A stretch of 14,402 nucleotides of DNA from Candidatus Eiseniibacteriota bacterium (GCA_016867695.1 VGIY01000033.1:1-14402), one strand, 5' to 3'. Shown: positions 7,694 to 14,111, counted from the first letter of the stretch. A program made the numbers and translations. Notes: generated by a model from the sequence alone, not told the origin.

Positions 7694-8398
7694 CTACGCG
7701 CGCGTCTCCTCCGCGCCAAGGCAGCGATAGATCGCGCCGCCCAGGACACCGCCGATGATCGGCGCGATCCAGAAGAGCCATAGCTGGGCGACGGCCCAGT
7801 CGCCGACGAAGAGGGCCACGCCGGTGCTGCGCGCCGGGTTGACCGACGTGTTGGTGACGGGAATGCTGATCAGGTGGATGAGCGTGAGCGCCAGACCGAT
7901 GGCGATCGGCGCGAAACCATGCGGCGCGCGCTTATCGGTGGCGCCCATGATGATCAGCAGGAACATGGCGGTCATCACGATCTCCGCGACCAGACAGGCG
8001 AGCAGCGAGTAACCCCCGGGGGAGTGCTCGCCGTAGCCGTTCGAGGCGAACCCGCCGGCGACCGAGAAGCCCGCCTTGCCGCTGGCGATCAGATAGAGGA
8101 TCGCCCCCGCGAGGATGCCGCCGAGCACCTGGGCGACGATGTAGGGCAACAGCTCCCGCCCCGGGAAGCGGCGGCCCGCCCACAGGCCGATGGAGACCGC
8201 CGGGTTGAGGTGGCAGCCCGAGATGTGGCCGATGGCGAAGGCCATCGTCAGCACGGTCAGGCCGAAGGCGAGCGACACGCCGAGCAGCCCGATGCCCAGC
8301 CCGGGGAAGGCCGCCGCCAGGACGGCGCTCCCGCATCCGCCCAGGACCAGCCAGAAGGTCCCGATGAACTCGGCTCCGAGGCGCTTGGAGAGCTTCAT
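7694..8398 (-). CDS. aqpZ: Aquaporin Z, water channel
   Basis: A 234-residue inner-membrane MIP-family channel, about the length of E. coli AqpZ (231), with six hydrophobic segments and the two half-helix motifs HLNPAVS (Asn65) and SVNPARS. The selectivity-filter residues of AqpZ (Phe, His, Thr, Arg) are all present, at about Phe45, His175, Thr184 and Arg190. This predicts a water-specific pore rather than a glycerol facilitator. The match to the remembered E. coli sequence is very close, including FASNGYGEHSPGGYS and LTLIHLISIPVTNTSVNPAR. One oddity is a Cys where E. coli has Gly two residues before the first NPA-motif Asn neighbour (ISGCHLNPAV). The ATG at 8398 has AGGGGGA 5 bases upstream. 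The frame is open to 8926, but that upstream part is repeat-derived and antisense to another gene region. It may share a transcript with the upstream lipoprotein, though a hairpin lies between. Confidence 0.93.
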   Translation of the reverse strand: MKLSKRLGAEFIGTFWLVLGGCGSAVLAAAFPGLGIGLLGVSLAFGLTVLTMAFAIGHISGCHLNPAVSIGLWAGRRFPGRELLPYIVAQVLGGILAGAILYLIASGKAGFSVAGGFASNGYGEHSPGGYSLLACLVAEIVMTAMFLLIIMGATDKRAPHGFAPIAIGLALTLIHLISIPVTNTSVNPARSTGVALFVGDWAVAQLWLFWIAPIIGGVLGGAIYRCLGAEETRA

Positions 8399-8759
8399 CG
8401 TCGTCCCCCTTTCGCAGTCTCGCCGCGAGGATCCCGGGCACGGCCAGGGAGCCGGCAGCCGGCTGGGCCGGCGGAGAGGCTCGCGCGTCGCCACGCCCGA
8501 TTGGTCGGGCGGAGCCTCGCCCGGCGCCGCCGGGCCGTCAAGCGCAAGCTCGACGGGGAGACGCAAGGCCGGCCCGGCGACCGGTCCCGGGGCTCTTGCG
8601 GAGGGCGCGGAGCGCGGGGGTCGGCGCGGAAGGACCGGCGCGGACGGATGGGCGGAAACGCTCGGCGCGGAAGGACCGGTGCATAGGGGCCGACGCGGAC
8701 GGGTCGGCGTGGAAGGACGGGTGCGCAAGGCTTGACGCGCAGGGGCCGGCGCCGAGGGC
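8399..8759. other. 361-base intergenic region upstream of aqpZ
   Basis: No convincing gene is seen. The region holds the aqpZ ribosome binding site (8404-8410) and a small inverted repeat GCCCGA-TTGG-TCGGGC (8495-8510) that could be an operator or hairpin. It also holds three degenerate ~42-base repeats (8621-8745) and the left arm of a hairpin at 8748. It is very GC-rich and I find no clear -10 box for aqpZ. Open frames crossing it translate to Pro/Arg-rich repeats on either strand and are not credible proteins. Confidence 0.6.
8621..8745. repeat. Three imperfect tandem repeats of about 42 bases
   Basis: Copies run at about 8621-8661, 8662-8703 and 8704-8745. Each begins TCGGCG(C/T)GGAAGGAC followed by (C/G)GG(C/T)GC and then a more variable second half containing GACGCG-like sequence. 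The array lies between the lipoprotein stop and aqpZ, with no supported gene across it. Confidence 0.65.
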
Positions 8760-8783
8760 TCAGCGCCGGCGGCCCTCGGCGCC
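8748..8783 (-). terminator. 12-bp hairpin overlapping the lipoprotein stop codon
   Basis: GGCGCCGAGGGC (8748-8759) and GCCCTCGGCGCC (8772-8783) are a perfect 12-base inverted repeat with a 12-base loop containing the TGA (8760-8762). The final codons of the lipoprotein gene form one arm. No T-run follows on the minus strand, so if it terminates it is not a textbook intrinsic terminator. It could also attenuate read-through into aqpZ or protect the 3' end. Confidence 0.45.
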
Positions 8784-10169
8784 CGCGGGCCCGGTCCAGT
8801 CGATGCCGATCGTCCACTCGCAGGAGACCGTGATCGCGCCGCGCCGCCACACGATCGGCTCGGGCAGCGGCAGGGGCACGCGGACGGCGACGGTCGGCTC
8901 GACGACATGGCTGCCCTGGCCGCCATGCTCCGAGATCCACGGGCAGTCGCTCTGCGGCTCGATGACCACGTACTCGATCGCGCTGCCCGCCGCGGATGTC
9001 CGCAATCCCGTCAGCCAGATCCCGCCGCCCCAGCGGTCCTGCGGTCCGGCGCGCAGAACGAGAACGGCGAACCGGTCGAAGTCCACCGGGATCGCCGGTC
9101 GCCCGCCGAAGGCGCTGCCGTCGGACCCCACGCGACCTCCGTCCGGACCACCCGGCACGGAGGCGGAGTCTCCCGGCTCGCCCCAACGCGCGCGGTCGCA
9201 GTCCCAGGCGCGCGCAACCCAGACCTCCCAGGCCCCGGGGGTCGTCAGGACCTGTTCGGCCGGCCCCAGACTGCAGGGCGCATCGGTGTAGTAGAGCGCC
9301 AGCGGCGTGTCGGGATCGGGCTCCCACTCGCAGCTGAAGGTCGTGTCGCGCCGCTCCCAGGCGAAGGGCTCGGCCAGCTCGGGAGGCGCGAGGACCGCCG
9401 CGGCGGGCGCGCTCTCGTATCCCTCGCCGTCGTCCTCGCGGACCGGCTCGTAGAAGGCGCAGTCCTCGCCCGGCCGGTGGACCGTGTAGCCGATGCGCGT
9501 CCCCGCGCCCTGCGCATCGATCTCATCGACCACGAGCATCCGCGGATCGTCGAGGGCGCGCTCGAGCGTGACCGCGACCACGGAGAAGGCGGTGAAGTCG
9601 ACCTCCGGGACGCCCCAGTGACCCGGATCGGTCGAGTCGGGCCAGACGACGCCGCTGTCCCCGGGAGCGCCGTCACCCCGCGGCCGTGCCGGAAGCCCGA
9701 GTCCGCCGGCCCCCGGTCGAGTTCCTCCGGGAAGAACCACCCCGTCTCCCGCGTCGCCGCGGTCCAGGCAGGCGGTGTTCGCCTCCCACCAGATGCGCCA
9801 GGCGGTCGAATCGGTGATCACGGCCCGGGCCGGCGCGTCGCCGCAGGCGGCATCGAGGTAGACGAGCAGGCGCAGTCCGGTATCCGGGTCGAAGTCCGGA
9901 ATGCCTGGGAAGCCCCCGCGTGGGCCCGAGTCGCGCGGCCCGCCGATGAAGGGGTCGGAGTTCTCGGTCCGGCCGCCTCCGGCCAGGGCCTGGAAGGATG
10001 GTCCGCCCGCGGGGCCCGTCGAGGCGTCTTCGCCGCAGGAGAGCTGGAGCGCCGCCACGAGGAGTCCCGCCGCGATCAGCCCGCGCTGGGGTGGAGCGCC
10101 CTCCGGCCTCGCGGCCAGGCCGTTCCGAGTCCGATCGACGTTCACTCGGGGCGGAGACGTCCAACTCAT
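8760..10169 (-). CDS. Lipoprotein with a duplicated four-cysteine domain, PrcB-C-like
   Basis: This is a 469-residue protein. The ATG at 10169 has GGAGGG 7 bases upstream, although the frame is open to 10730. Residues 30-45 (GLIAAGLLVAALQLSC) form an export signal ending at Cys45, followed by GEDAST. The lipobox is imperfect because position -3 is Gln. A Gly/Pro-rich linker follows to about 98. Two copies of one domain come next, at about 99-282 and 289-452. Each has Cys at matching places (109, 134, 237, 280; 299, 324, 409, 450), a (P/V)xVDFxxF strand, an EDC/SDC motif, and ends in T(F/V)SCEW. The pattern of a VDF strand followed by long beta strands resembles the PrcB C-terminal domain family, which is only a weak suggestion. 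Inference: anchored to the outer membrane, with the Cys in disulfides. Substrate and partner are unknown. Confidence 0.75.
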   Translation of the reverse strand: MSWTSPPRVNVDRTRNGLAARPEGAPPQRGLIAAGLLVAALQLSCGEDASTGPAGGPSFQALAGGGRTENSDPFIGGPRDSGPRGGFPGIPDFDPDTGLRLLVYLDAACGDAPARAVITDSTAWRIWWEANTACLDRGDAGDGVVLPGGTRPGAGGLGLPARPRGDGAPGDSGVVWPDSTDPGHWGVPEVDFTAFSVVAVTLERALDDPRMLVVDEIDAQGAGTRIGYTVHRPGEDCAFYEPVREDDGEGYESAPAAAVLAPPELAEPFAWERRDTTFSCEWEPDPDTPLALYYTDAPCSLGPAEQVLTTPGAWEVWVARAWDCDRARWGEPGDSASVPGGPDGGRVGSDGSAFGGRPAIPVDFDRFAVLVLRAGPQDRWGGGIWLTGLRTSAAGSAIEYVVIEPQSDCPWISEHGGQGSHVVEPTVAVRVPLPLPEPIVWRRGAITVSCEWTIGIDWTGPAGAEGRRR

Positions 10170-10231
10170 GATGCGACCCTCCCGGCCGGGCGCGCGTGCG
10201 CCGGTTCCGGAGCGCCCTGGCCCAGGAGAGG

Positions 10232-10261
10232 AGTATAAGCCCCTCGTCCCTTCAGGCGCAA
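10232..10261 (-). promoter_or_regulatory. Putative promoter of the four-cysteine lipoprotein gene
   Basis: On the minus strand TTGCGC (-35, 10256-10261) is followed after 18 bases by TATACT (-10, 10232-10237; 5/6 match). Transcription would start near 10225, giving a leader of about 55 bases before the ATG at 10169. It uses the same -10 hexamer as the divergent promoter at 10519-10524. Confidence 0.45.
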
Positions 10262-10494
10262 TCGCTCCCCGCCACTCGCTTCCCGTCACGCGCAGGGCCG
10301 GCGACGATCTTATCATCCGCCCCCCGGTCGCGGCCCAAGTCAGGCTCATTCCTGGACCGGAGAACACCGTGCCCGCCGGGCGGGCGGGCGCCGGCCGTCG
10401 ATCGGCGCGCGGCCGCGAGATCGGGCCCTCGCCGCGCCGGCGCGACCGCGGTCCGATCGGCCCGGACCGAGCCGAATCAGCGGCCGAATCAGGG

Positions 10495-10524
10495 CTGGAA
10501 TGCGGACCGGCCCTGGCGTATACT
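10495..10524 (+). promoter_or_regulatory. Putative promoter of the 10670-11296 gene
   Basis: TATACT (10519-10524) is a 5/6 match to the -10 consensus. The -35 region (10495-10501, CTGGAAT) is poor, at 3/6. The direct repeat GCCGAATCAG ends at 10492, next to the weak -35, a layout typical of activator-dependent promoters. The leader would be about 140 bases. Confidence 0.4.
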
Positions 10525-10669
10525 CCCCCCCGTGACACCGTGCAGGTCGCGAACCGTGCGGTCGCTTGTCGTGATCTTCCGCCCGGGTCGTGCCCGCCGG
10601 CGTCGCGTGTTCCGTGATCCCTGACCGTTTCGCGCGTGGGCCTAGCGACAGCCACAGGAGGGACGAACC

Positions 10670-11296
10670 ATGAGACCTTGGGCCTGGCTTCTCGGTGCCT
10701 TGCTTCTCGCGAGTACGGGCGGCGCGGCATCGGCGCAGATGTACGGCGTCCACACCGGCGTTCCCGGCGTGCCCTACATGACCGAACCGGCGCGCGAGTC
10801 GCTGATGGACGCCTGGAACGACACGCAGCCCTTCGAACCCGGGTGGTCGTACGGGGCGAATGCCTTCGCCTTCGCCTACACGCCGTCGCTCTCCTATACG
10901 CTCGAGCGCATGGAGTTCTTCGCCGGCGGTCTGGGCGGGCAGGTGACGATCGAGATCCGGGCCAATGACGGCACCGGTCTGCCCAACGGCCCGGTCCTCG
11001 CCGCCGCGACCTACAACGAGTCGGCGGCGCAGTCGTGGCAGGGTCAGAACCTGGGGACGCCGGTGGCCTTGTCCGCCGGGACGCTCTACTACATCCGCTA
11101 CTACGTGGTCGTGGGCGCGAACTGCTCGTTCGCCTCGAGCGGCGTGATCATCCCCCACTTCTGGTCCTGGGACGGCGGGGCGAGCTGGGATGGGCCCGCG
11201 GGGTCCTTCTACTGGATGGCCCGCTTCTACGGCGAAGATGGCGGCACGCCGGTCGTCGAGGATACCTGGAGCGGCGTGAAGGGGCTCTTCCGCTAG
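10670..11296 (+). CDS. Exported beta-sandwich protein with C-terminal TWSGVKGLFR tag
   Basis: This is a 208-residue protein. AGGAGG lies 8 bases before the ATG. The signal peptide is residues 1-22 (core WLLGALLLAS, cleavage after ASA before QMYG). The mature part looks all-beta. LERMEFFAGGLGGQVTIEIR, followed by LSAGTLYYIRYYV and SWDGGASW...MARFYGED, resembles choice-of-anchor/carbohydrate-binding-like sandwich domains of secreted proteins; that family assignment is tentative. The protein ends in DTWSGVKGLFR at the stop, matching the end of the exported protein at 111-806 (STWGQVKGLFR). The two share a general layout (FF strand, QV strand, DGG...W near the end) but little other identity that I can see. 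Inference: secreted or surface-attached through the C-terminal tag. It is a single gene between a divergent lipoprotein gene and a strong downstream inverted repeat. Confidence 0.78.
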   Translation: MRPWAWLLGALLLASTGGAASAQMYGVHTGVPGVPYMTEPARESLMDAWNDTQPFEPGWSYGANAFAFAYTPSLSYTLERMEFFAGGLGGQVTIEIRANDGTGLPNGPVLAAATYNESAAQSWQGQNLGTPVALSAGTLYYIRYYVVVGANCSFASSGVIIPHFWSWDGGASWDGPAGSFYWMARFYGEDGGTPVVEDTWSGVKGLFR

Positions 11297-11381
11297 GGCG
11301 CGCAGGAGGCCCGGACCGCGACGGACGACGGCCGGCCCCACCCGCGGGGCGGGTTCGAGCCTCGCCTCCGGCCTGATCCCG

Positions 11382-11437
11382 ATCACGGGGTGCCCAATCC
11401 GATCGGGGCCCGCCTCGAGGCGGGCCCCGCCGTGATC
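11382..11437. terminator. Nested inverted repeats, likely terminator of the 10670-11296 gene
   Basis: The inner part is a perfect palindrome at 11405-11428: arms GGGGCCCGCC and GGCGGGCCCC around TCGA. It is enclosed by a second pair, GATCACGG (11382-11389) and CCGTGATC (11430-11437). The structure lies about 85 bases past the stop codon and before the RluA-family promoter. Only TCTTGG follows, so the T-tract is poor. Confidence 0.5.
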
Positions 11438-11490
11438 TTGGCGATGCACCCGCCCCGCCAGCCGCTCACCGATGGCGCGCTTGCCGCGCG

Positions 11491-11519
11491 TTGCCTCCTC
11501 CACGACCTGCGGGCACAAT
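11491..11519 (+). promoter_or_regulatory. Putative promoter giving a leaderless RluA-family mRNA
   Basis: TTGCCT (11491-11496) and CACAAT (11514-11519) are spaced exactly 17 bases apart, each matching consensus at 4/6. The A of the ATG at 11526 is the seventh base after the -10 box, where transcription would be expected to begin. No Shine-Dalgarno sequence precedes the ATG, which fits a leaderless transcript. Confidence 0.45.
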
Positions 11520-11525
11520 GCGCCC

Positions 11526-12386
11526 ATGAGGTTCACGGCCCAGGCTGACGGAAGGCTGCTCGATCTCCTCCAGGCCCGCTTCCCCGAGGCCTCCAGAACC
11601 ACGCTGCGCCGGATGCTTGGCCACGGCCGCGTCGGGGTCGACGGTGCGATCGCGCGCCGGGGCGACGAACCGGTCCGCGCGGGACAGGAGATCGAGGTGT
11701 CCGCCCGCGCCCGCCGGGCGCCGGAGCCCCCCTGCCGGATCGTCCTGCGCGACGATCACCTGCTCGCCGTCGAGAAGCCGCCAGGGATCCTCTCCGTGGC
11801 CAGGGATCCCGCGCTGGACGATACGATCTACCGGCGCCTGAACGAGTACCTCGGCCGGACCTCGGAGGGGCGCGAGCGCGTCTTCATCGTCCACCGGCTG
11901 GATCGCGAGGCCTCGGGCCTCATGCTCTTCGCCCTCTCGGCGGAGATCCAGGAAGCGCTGCAGCGGGACTGGAAGCGAACGGAGAAGCGCTACTGGGCGC
12001 TGGTCGAGGGGCGCCCGCCCGAGCGGGAGGGCACGGTCCGCGGCTGGCTGCGCGAGAACGCCATCCACCGCGTCTACTGCGCGCCGCCGGGCGCGGGCGC
12101 CCGGCTAGCCGTGACGCGCTACCGCCTGCGCGTCGGCGGCGCGGGCCACTCCCTCCTCGACATCCGCATCGAGACCGGCCGCAAGAACCAGATCCGCGTC
12201 CACATGGCGGATCTCGGCTGCCCGATCGCCGGAGACCGCAAGTACGGCGCCCGAGGCGACCCCCTGGGCCGGCTCGCCCTCCACGCCTACCTGCTGGCCT
12301 TCACGCACCCCGTGTCGCGCGAGAGGATCCGGCTGCGCCTCCCGCTGCCGGCGGCGTTCCGCATCTCCGGCCTCCGCGGAGGATAG
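11526..12386 (+). CDS. RluA-family RNA pseudouridine synthase with S4 domain
   Basis: This is a 286-residue cytoplasmic enzyme predicted to isomerise uridine to pseudouridine in rRNA or tRNA; which uridine cannot be told. An S4-like RNA-binding domain occupies about residues 9-58 (LLDLLQARFPEASRTTLRRM...RAGQEIEV). The catalytic core has AVEKPPGILSV (81-91) and the signature HRLDREASGLMLFAL (123-137), with catalytic Asp126. Near the C-terminus GRKNQIRVHMADLGCPIAGD is followed by a KYG motif, as expected of RluA/RluC/RluD-type enzymes. The ATG at 11526 (MRFTAQ) was chosen over one at 11472 because the S4 domain starts just after it and a promoter lies between. The gene stands alone between two exported-protein genes. 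Confidence 0.88.
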   Translation: MRFTAQADGRLLDLLQARFPEASRTTLRRMLGHGRVGVDGAIARRGDEPVRAGQEIEVSARARRAPEPPCRIVLRDDHLLAVEKPPGILSVARDPALDDTIYRRLNEYLGRTSEGRERVFIVHRLDREASGLMLFALSAEIQEALQRDWKRTEKRYWALVEGRPPEREGTVRGWLRENAIHRVYCAPPGAGARLAVTRYRLRVGGAGHSLLDIRIETGRKNQIRVHMADLGCPIAGDRKYGARGDPLGRLALHAYLLAFTHPVSRERIRLRLPLPAAFRISGLRGG

Positions 12387-12389
12387 TCC

Positions 12390-12408
12390 GCCGCGGGGAC
12401 CCCGCGGC
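12390..12408 (+). terminator. Hairpin just after the RluA-family gene
   Basis: GCCGCGGG (12390-12397) and CCCGCGGC (12401-12408) pair across a 3-base loop, starting three bases after the stop codon. There is no T-run, so its role as terminator is tentative. Confidence 0.4.
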
Positions 12409-12473
12409 GTCGTCGCCGGACCCGCGGGCATCCGTCGCGCCAGGGCGGTCCCGCCGTCGCCACGAAGTATCAT

Positions 12474-12508
12474 TGCCATTGGCAGGCGGCAGGTGCGAGG
12501 CGTAGGAT
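12474..12508 (+). promoter_or_regulatory. Putative promoter and operator-like palindrome of the beta-helix lipoprotein gene
   Basis: TTGGCA (12479-12484, 5/6) is followed after 18 bases by TAGGAT (12503-12508, 4/6). The -35 box overlaps the palindrome TGCCA-T-TGGCA (12474-12484), which could bind a regulator. The leader would be about 100 bases before the ATG at 12615. Confidence 0.45.
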
Positions 12509-12614
12509 CTCGCCCGGTCTGCTCGCTCGCGACCGGGCCCGACGCCCGTGCGTTCACCTCGGACGCGCAGCGGGACTGCGCGCTTCGATCGGCAACAGGG
12601 AAAGGAGAACGAAC

Positions 12615-14105
12615 ATGTTCGCCCGCAATCTCGTCGCGATTCTGCTGGCCCTCGTCTGCTGCGCCTCCTGCGGAGACGACGACAACGGCACGGCGCCCGG
12701 CACCGACACGACCGCTCCCCAGGTGGCCTTCCTCCAGCCGCTCCATGGCGCCACCGTGACCGCCGGCCCCGTTCCGCTCCGCGCCCAGGCGACCGACAAC
12801 GTGGCCGTCGCCAAGGTCGAGTTCTACGCCGGCGGCACGAAGATCGGCGAGGACACGAGCGGCGCCGCGAGCGTCTTCGAGTTCACCTGGAACGCCGCGG
12901 GCCTCGCCAACGGCAGCCAGCACGCGCTGCGCGCCCGCGCCATCGACACCTCGGGCAACCAGGCCGAGGCGACGATCACGGTCACGATCTGCCCCTGCCC
13001 GGCAGGCCCCACCTACCATAGCGAGAACATCGCCGCGAACGAGACCTGGCGCGCCTGCTGCAACCCGCACATCGTCACCACGCACCTCTACATCGAAAAC
13101 GGCGCCACGCTGACGATCCAGCCCGGCTGCGTCGTGCGCTTCGCGCCCGACGCCGACGCCGGCATCACCTGCGGCTGGTCGCCCGGAACCGGGGGCCTGA
13201 TCGCCGTCGGCAAGGCCGACTCCACGATCCTCTTCACCTCGAACGCCTCCACGCCGGCGCCAGGCGACTGGTTCGGCTTCGGCTTCCACGATGGCACCTT
13301 CACGACGACTCGCTTCAGCTACTGCACGATCGAGTATGCCGGCTCGGCCGACGTCCCGGCGATCCTGCTCGACTTCGGCGCCGTCGTGAGGATGGACCAC
13401 TCCACGCTGCGCTACAGCGCCGGCAAGGGCATCTCCTACTTCCAGCAGGGCTCCCACATGGCGCAGTTCGCGAACAACACGATCACCGGCTGCGCCGACG
13501 TGCCGTTCGAGGTCGAGGCCGAGTACGTCCGCGAGCTTGGGACCGGCAACGCCTTCACCGGCAACGCCGCCGGCAAGAACGCGATCATGGTCTACCAGGC
13601 GGTCGTCGAGACCAGCGGCACCTGGCGCAACCAGGGCGTCCCCTATCGCTTCGCCGACGGCCACGGCATGGGCATCGGGCACCAGACCGGCAGCGCGGTG
13701 GTGACAATCGCACCGGGCACGGTGATCGAGATGGGCCTCGACTCCTTCATCGACATCGGCTACACGACGAACGGCGGCCTGATCGCCGAAGGCACCGCCG
13801 CCAACCCGATCGTCTTCACCAGCGCCCAGACCTTGCCGCAGCCTGGAGACTGGCGGCACATCTACTTCGCCTTCGGCGCGATCGGCGCGCAGTGCCGGAT
13901 GGCGCACTGCCGGGTCGAGTACGGCGGCAACAGCGGAGAGAACATCCTTGTCTGGGATGCGCAGCCGACGATCGCCGGCTGCCAGATCCGTCACAGTGCG
14001 GCGTGGGGAATCACGCTGGCCGGCGAGCATCCCGATCGAGCGGCCATCGAGGCCGCCAATAGCTTCGCCGGAAACGCCGCCGGCGACGTCCGCGTCCTGG
14101 AGTAG
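12615..14105 (+). CDS. Lipoprotein with Ig-like domain and duplicated beta-helix repeat
   Basis: This is a 496-residue protein. AAGGAG lies 7 bases before the ATG. Residues 1-19 form a lipoprotein-like signal (NLVAILLALVCCASC) with Cys19 followed by GDDD; the -3 position is Cys, not the usual Leu. Residues about 33-125 are a bacterial Ig-like domain (PQVAFLQPLHGATV, DNVAVAKVEFYAGG, ARAIDTSGNQAEATITV). Residues about 150-496 look like a right-handed parallel beta-helix made of two homologous blocks. TIQPGCVVRF...GLIAVGKADSTILFTS...PGDWFGF (163-326) matches TIAPGTVIEM...GLIAEGTAANPIVFTS...PGDWRHI (360-496). Each block closes with an NAAG motif in xFxGNAAG. Such helices often bind or cleave polysaccharide, but no catalytic residues can be named. 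It lacks the VKGLFR tail of the two non-lipoprotein exported proteins. Likely outer-membrane anchored. A strong hairpin follows the stop. Confidence 0.82.
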   Translation: MFARNLVAILLALVCCASCGDDDNGTAPGTDTTAPQVAFLQPLHGATVTAGPVPLRAQATDNVAVAKVEFYAGGTKIGEDTSGAASVFEFTWNAAGLANGSQHALRARAIDTSGNQAEATITVTICPCPAGPTYHSENIAANETWRACCNPHIVTTHLYIENGATLTIQPGCVVRFAPDADAGITCGWSPGTGGLIAVGKADSTILFTSNASTPAPGDWFGFGFHDGTFTTTRFSYCTIEYAGSADVPAILLDFGAVVRMDHSTLRYSAGKGISYFQQGSHMAQFANNTITGCADVPFEVEAEYVRELGTGNAFTGNAAGKNAIMVYQAVVETSGTWRNQGVPYRFADGHGMGIGHQTGSAVVTIAPGTVIEMGLDSFIDIGYTTNGGLIAEGTAANPIVFTSAQTLPQPGDWRHIYFAFGAIGAQCRMAHCRVEYGGNSGENILVWDAQPTIAGCQIRHSAAWGITLAGEHPDRAAIEAANSFAGNAAGDVRVLE

Positions 14106-14111
14106 GGCCGC

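Larger units (their letters stand above)
10170..10669. other. 500-base divergent intergenic region
   Basis: No supported gene is seen. The region contains ribosome binding sites at each end, one TATACT -10 box facing each way (10232-10237 minus, 10519-10524 plus) and a direct repeat GCCGAATCAG (10471-10480 and 10483-10492). It also has several short GC-rich inverted repeats (for example GCCCGC-CGG-GCGGGC near 10371-10385). The leader from about 10531 to 10669 is long enough for a structured 5' UTR, but I cannot identify a known riboswitch in it. Confidence 0.55.

Noticed and set aside
8621..8745. CRISPR array
   Set aside because: There are only three imperfect copies directly abutting one another, with no constant repeat/variable spacer alternation and no cas genes nearby.
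8907..10238. 443-residue plus-strand open frame
   Set aside because: It is antisense to the four-cysteine lipoprotein. The internal duplication with conserved cysteines supports the minus-strand reading.
10531..10669. Riboswitch in the leader of the 10670-11296 gene
   Set aside because: The leader is long and GC-rich, but I could not match it to a known riboswitch core and see no terminator/antiterminator pair.
12105..14030. 641-residue minus-strand open frame
   Set aside because: It is antisense to the RluA-family gene end and the beta-helix lipoprotein, which have clear motifs, ribosome binding sites and signal peptide. The antisense product is a Val/Gly/Ala/Asp-rich string with no recognisable domain.
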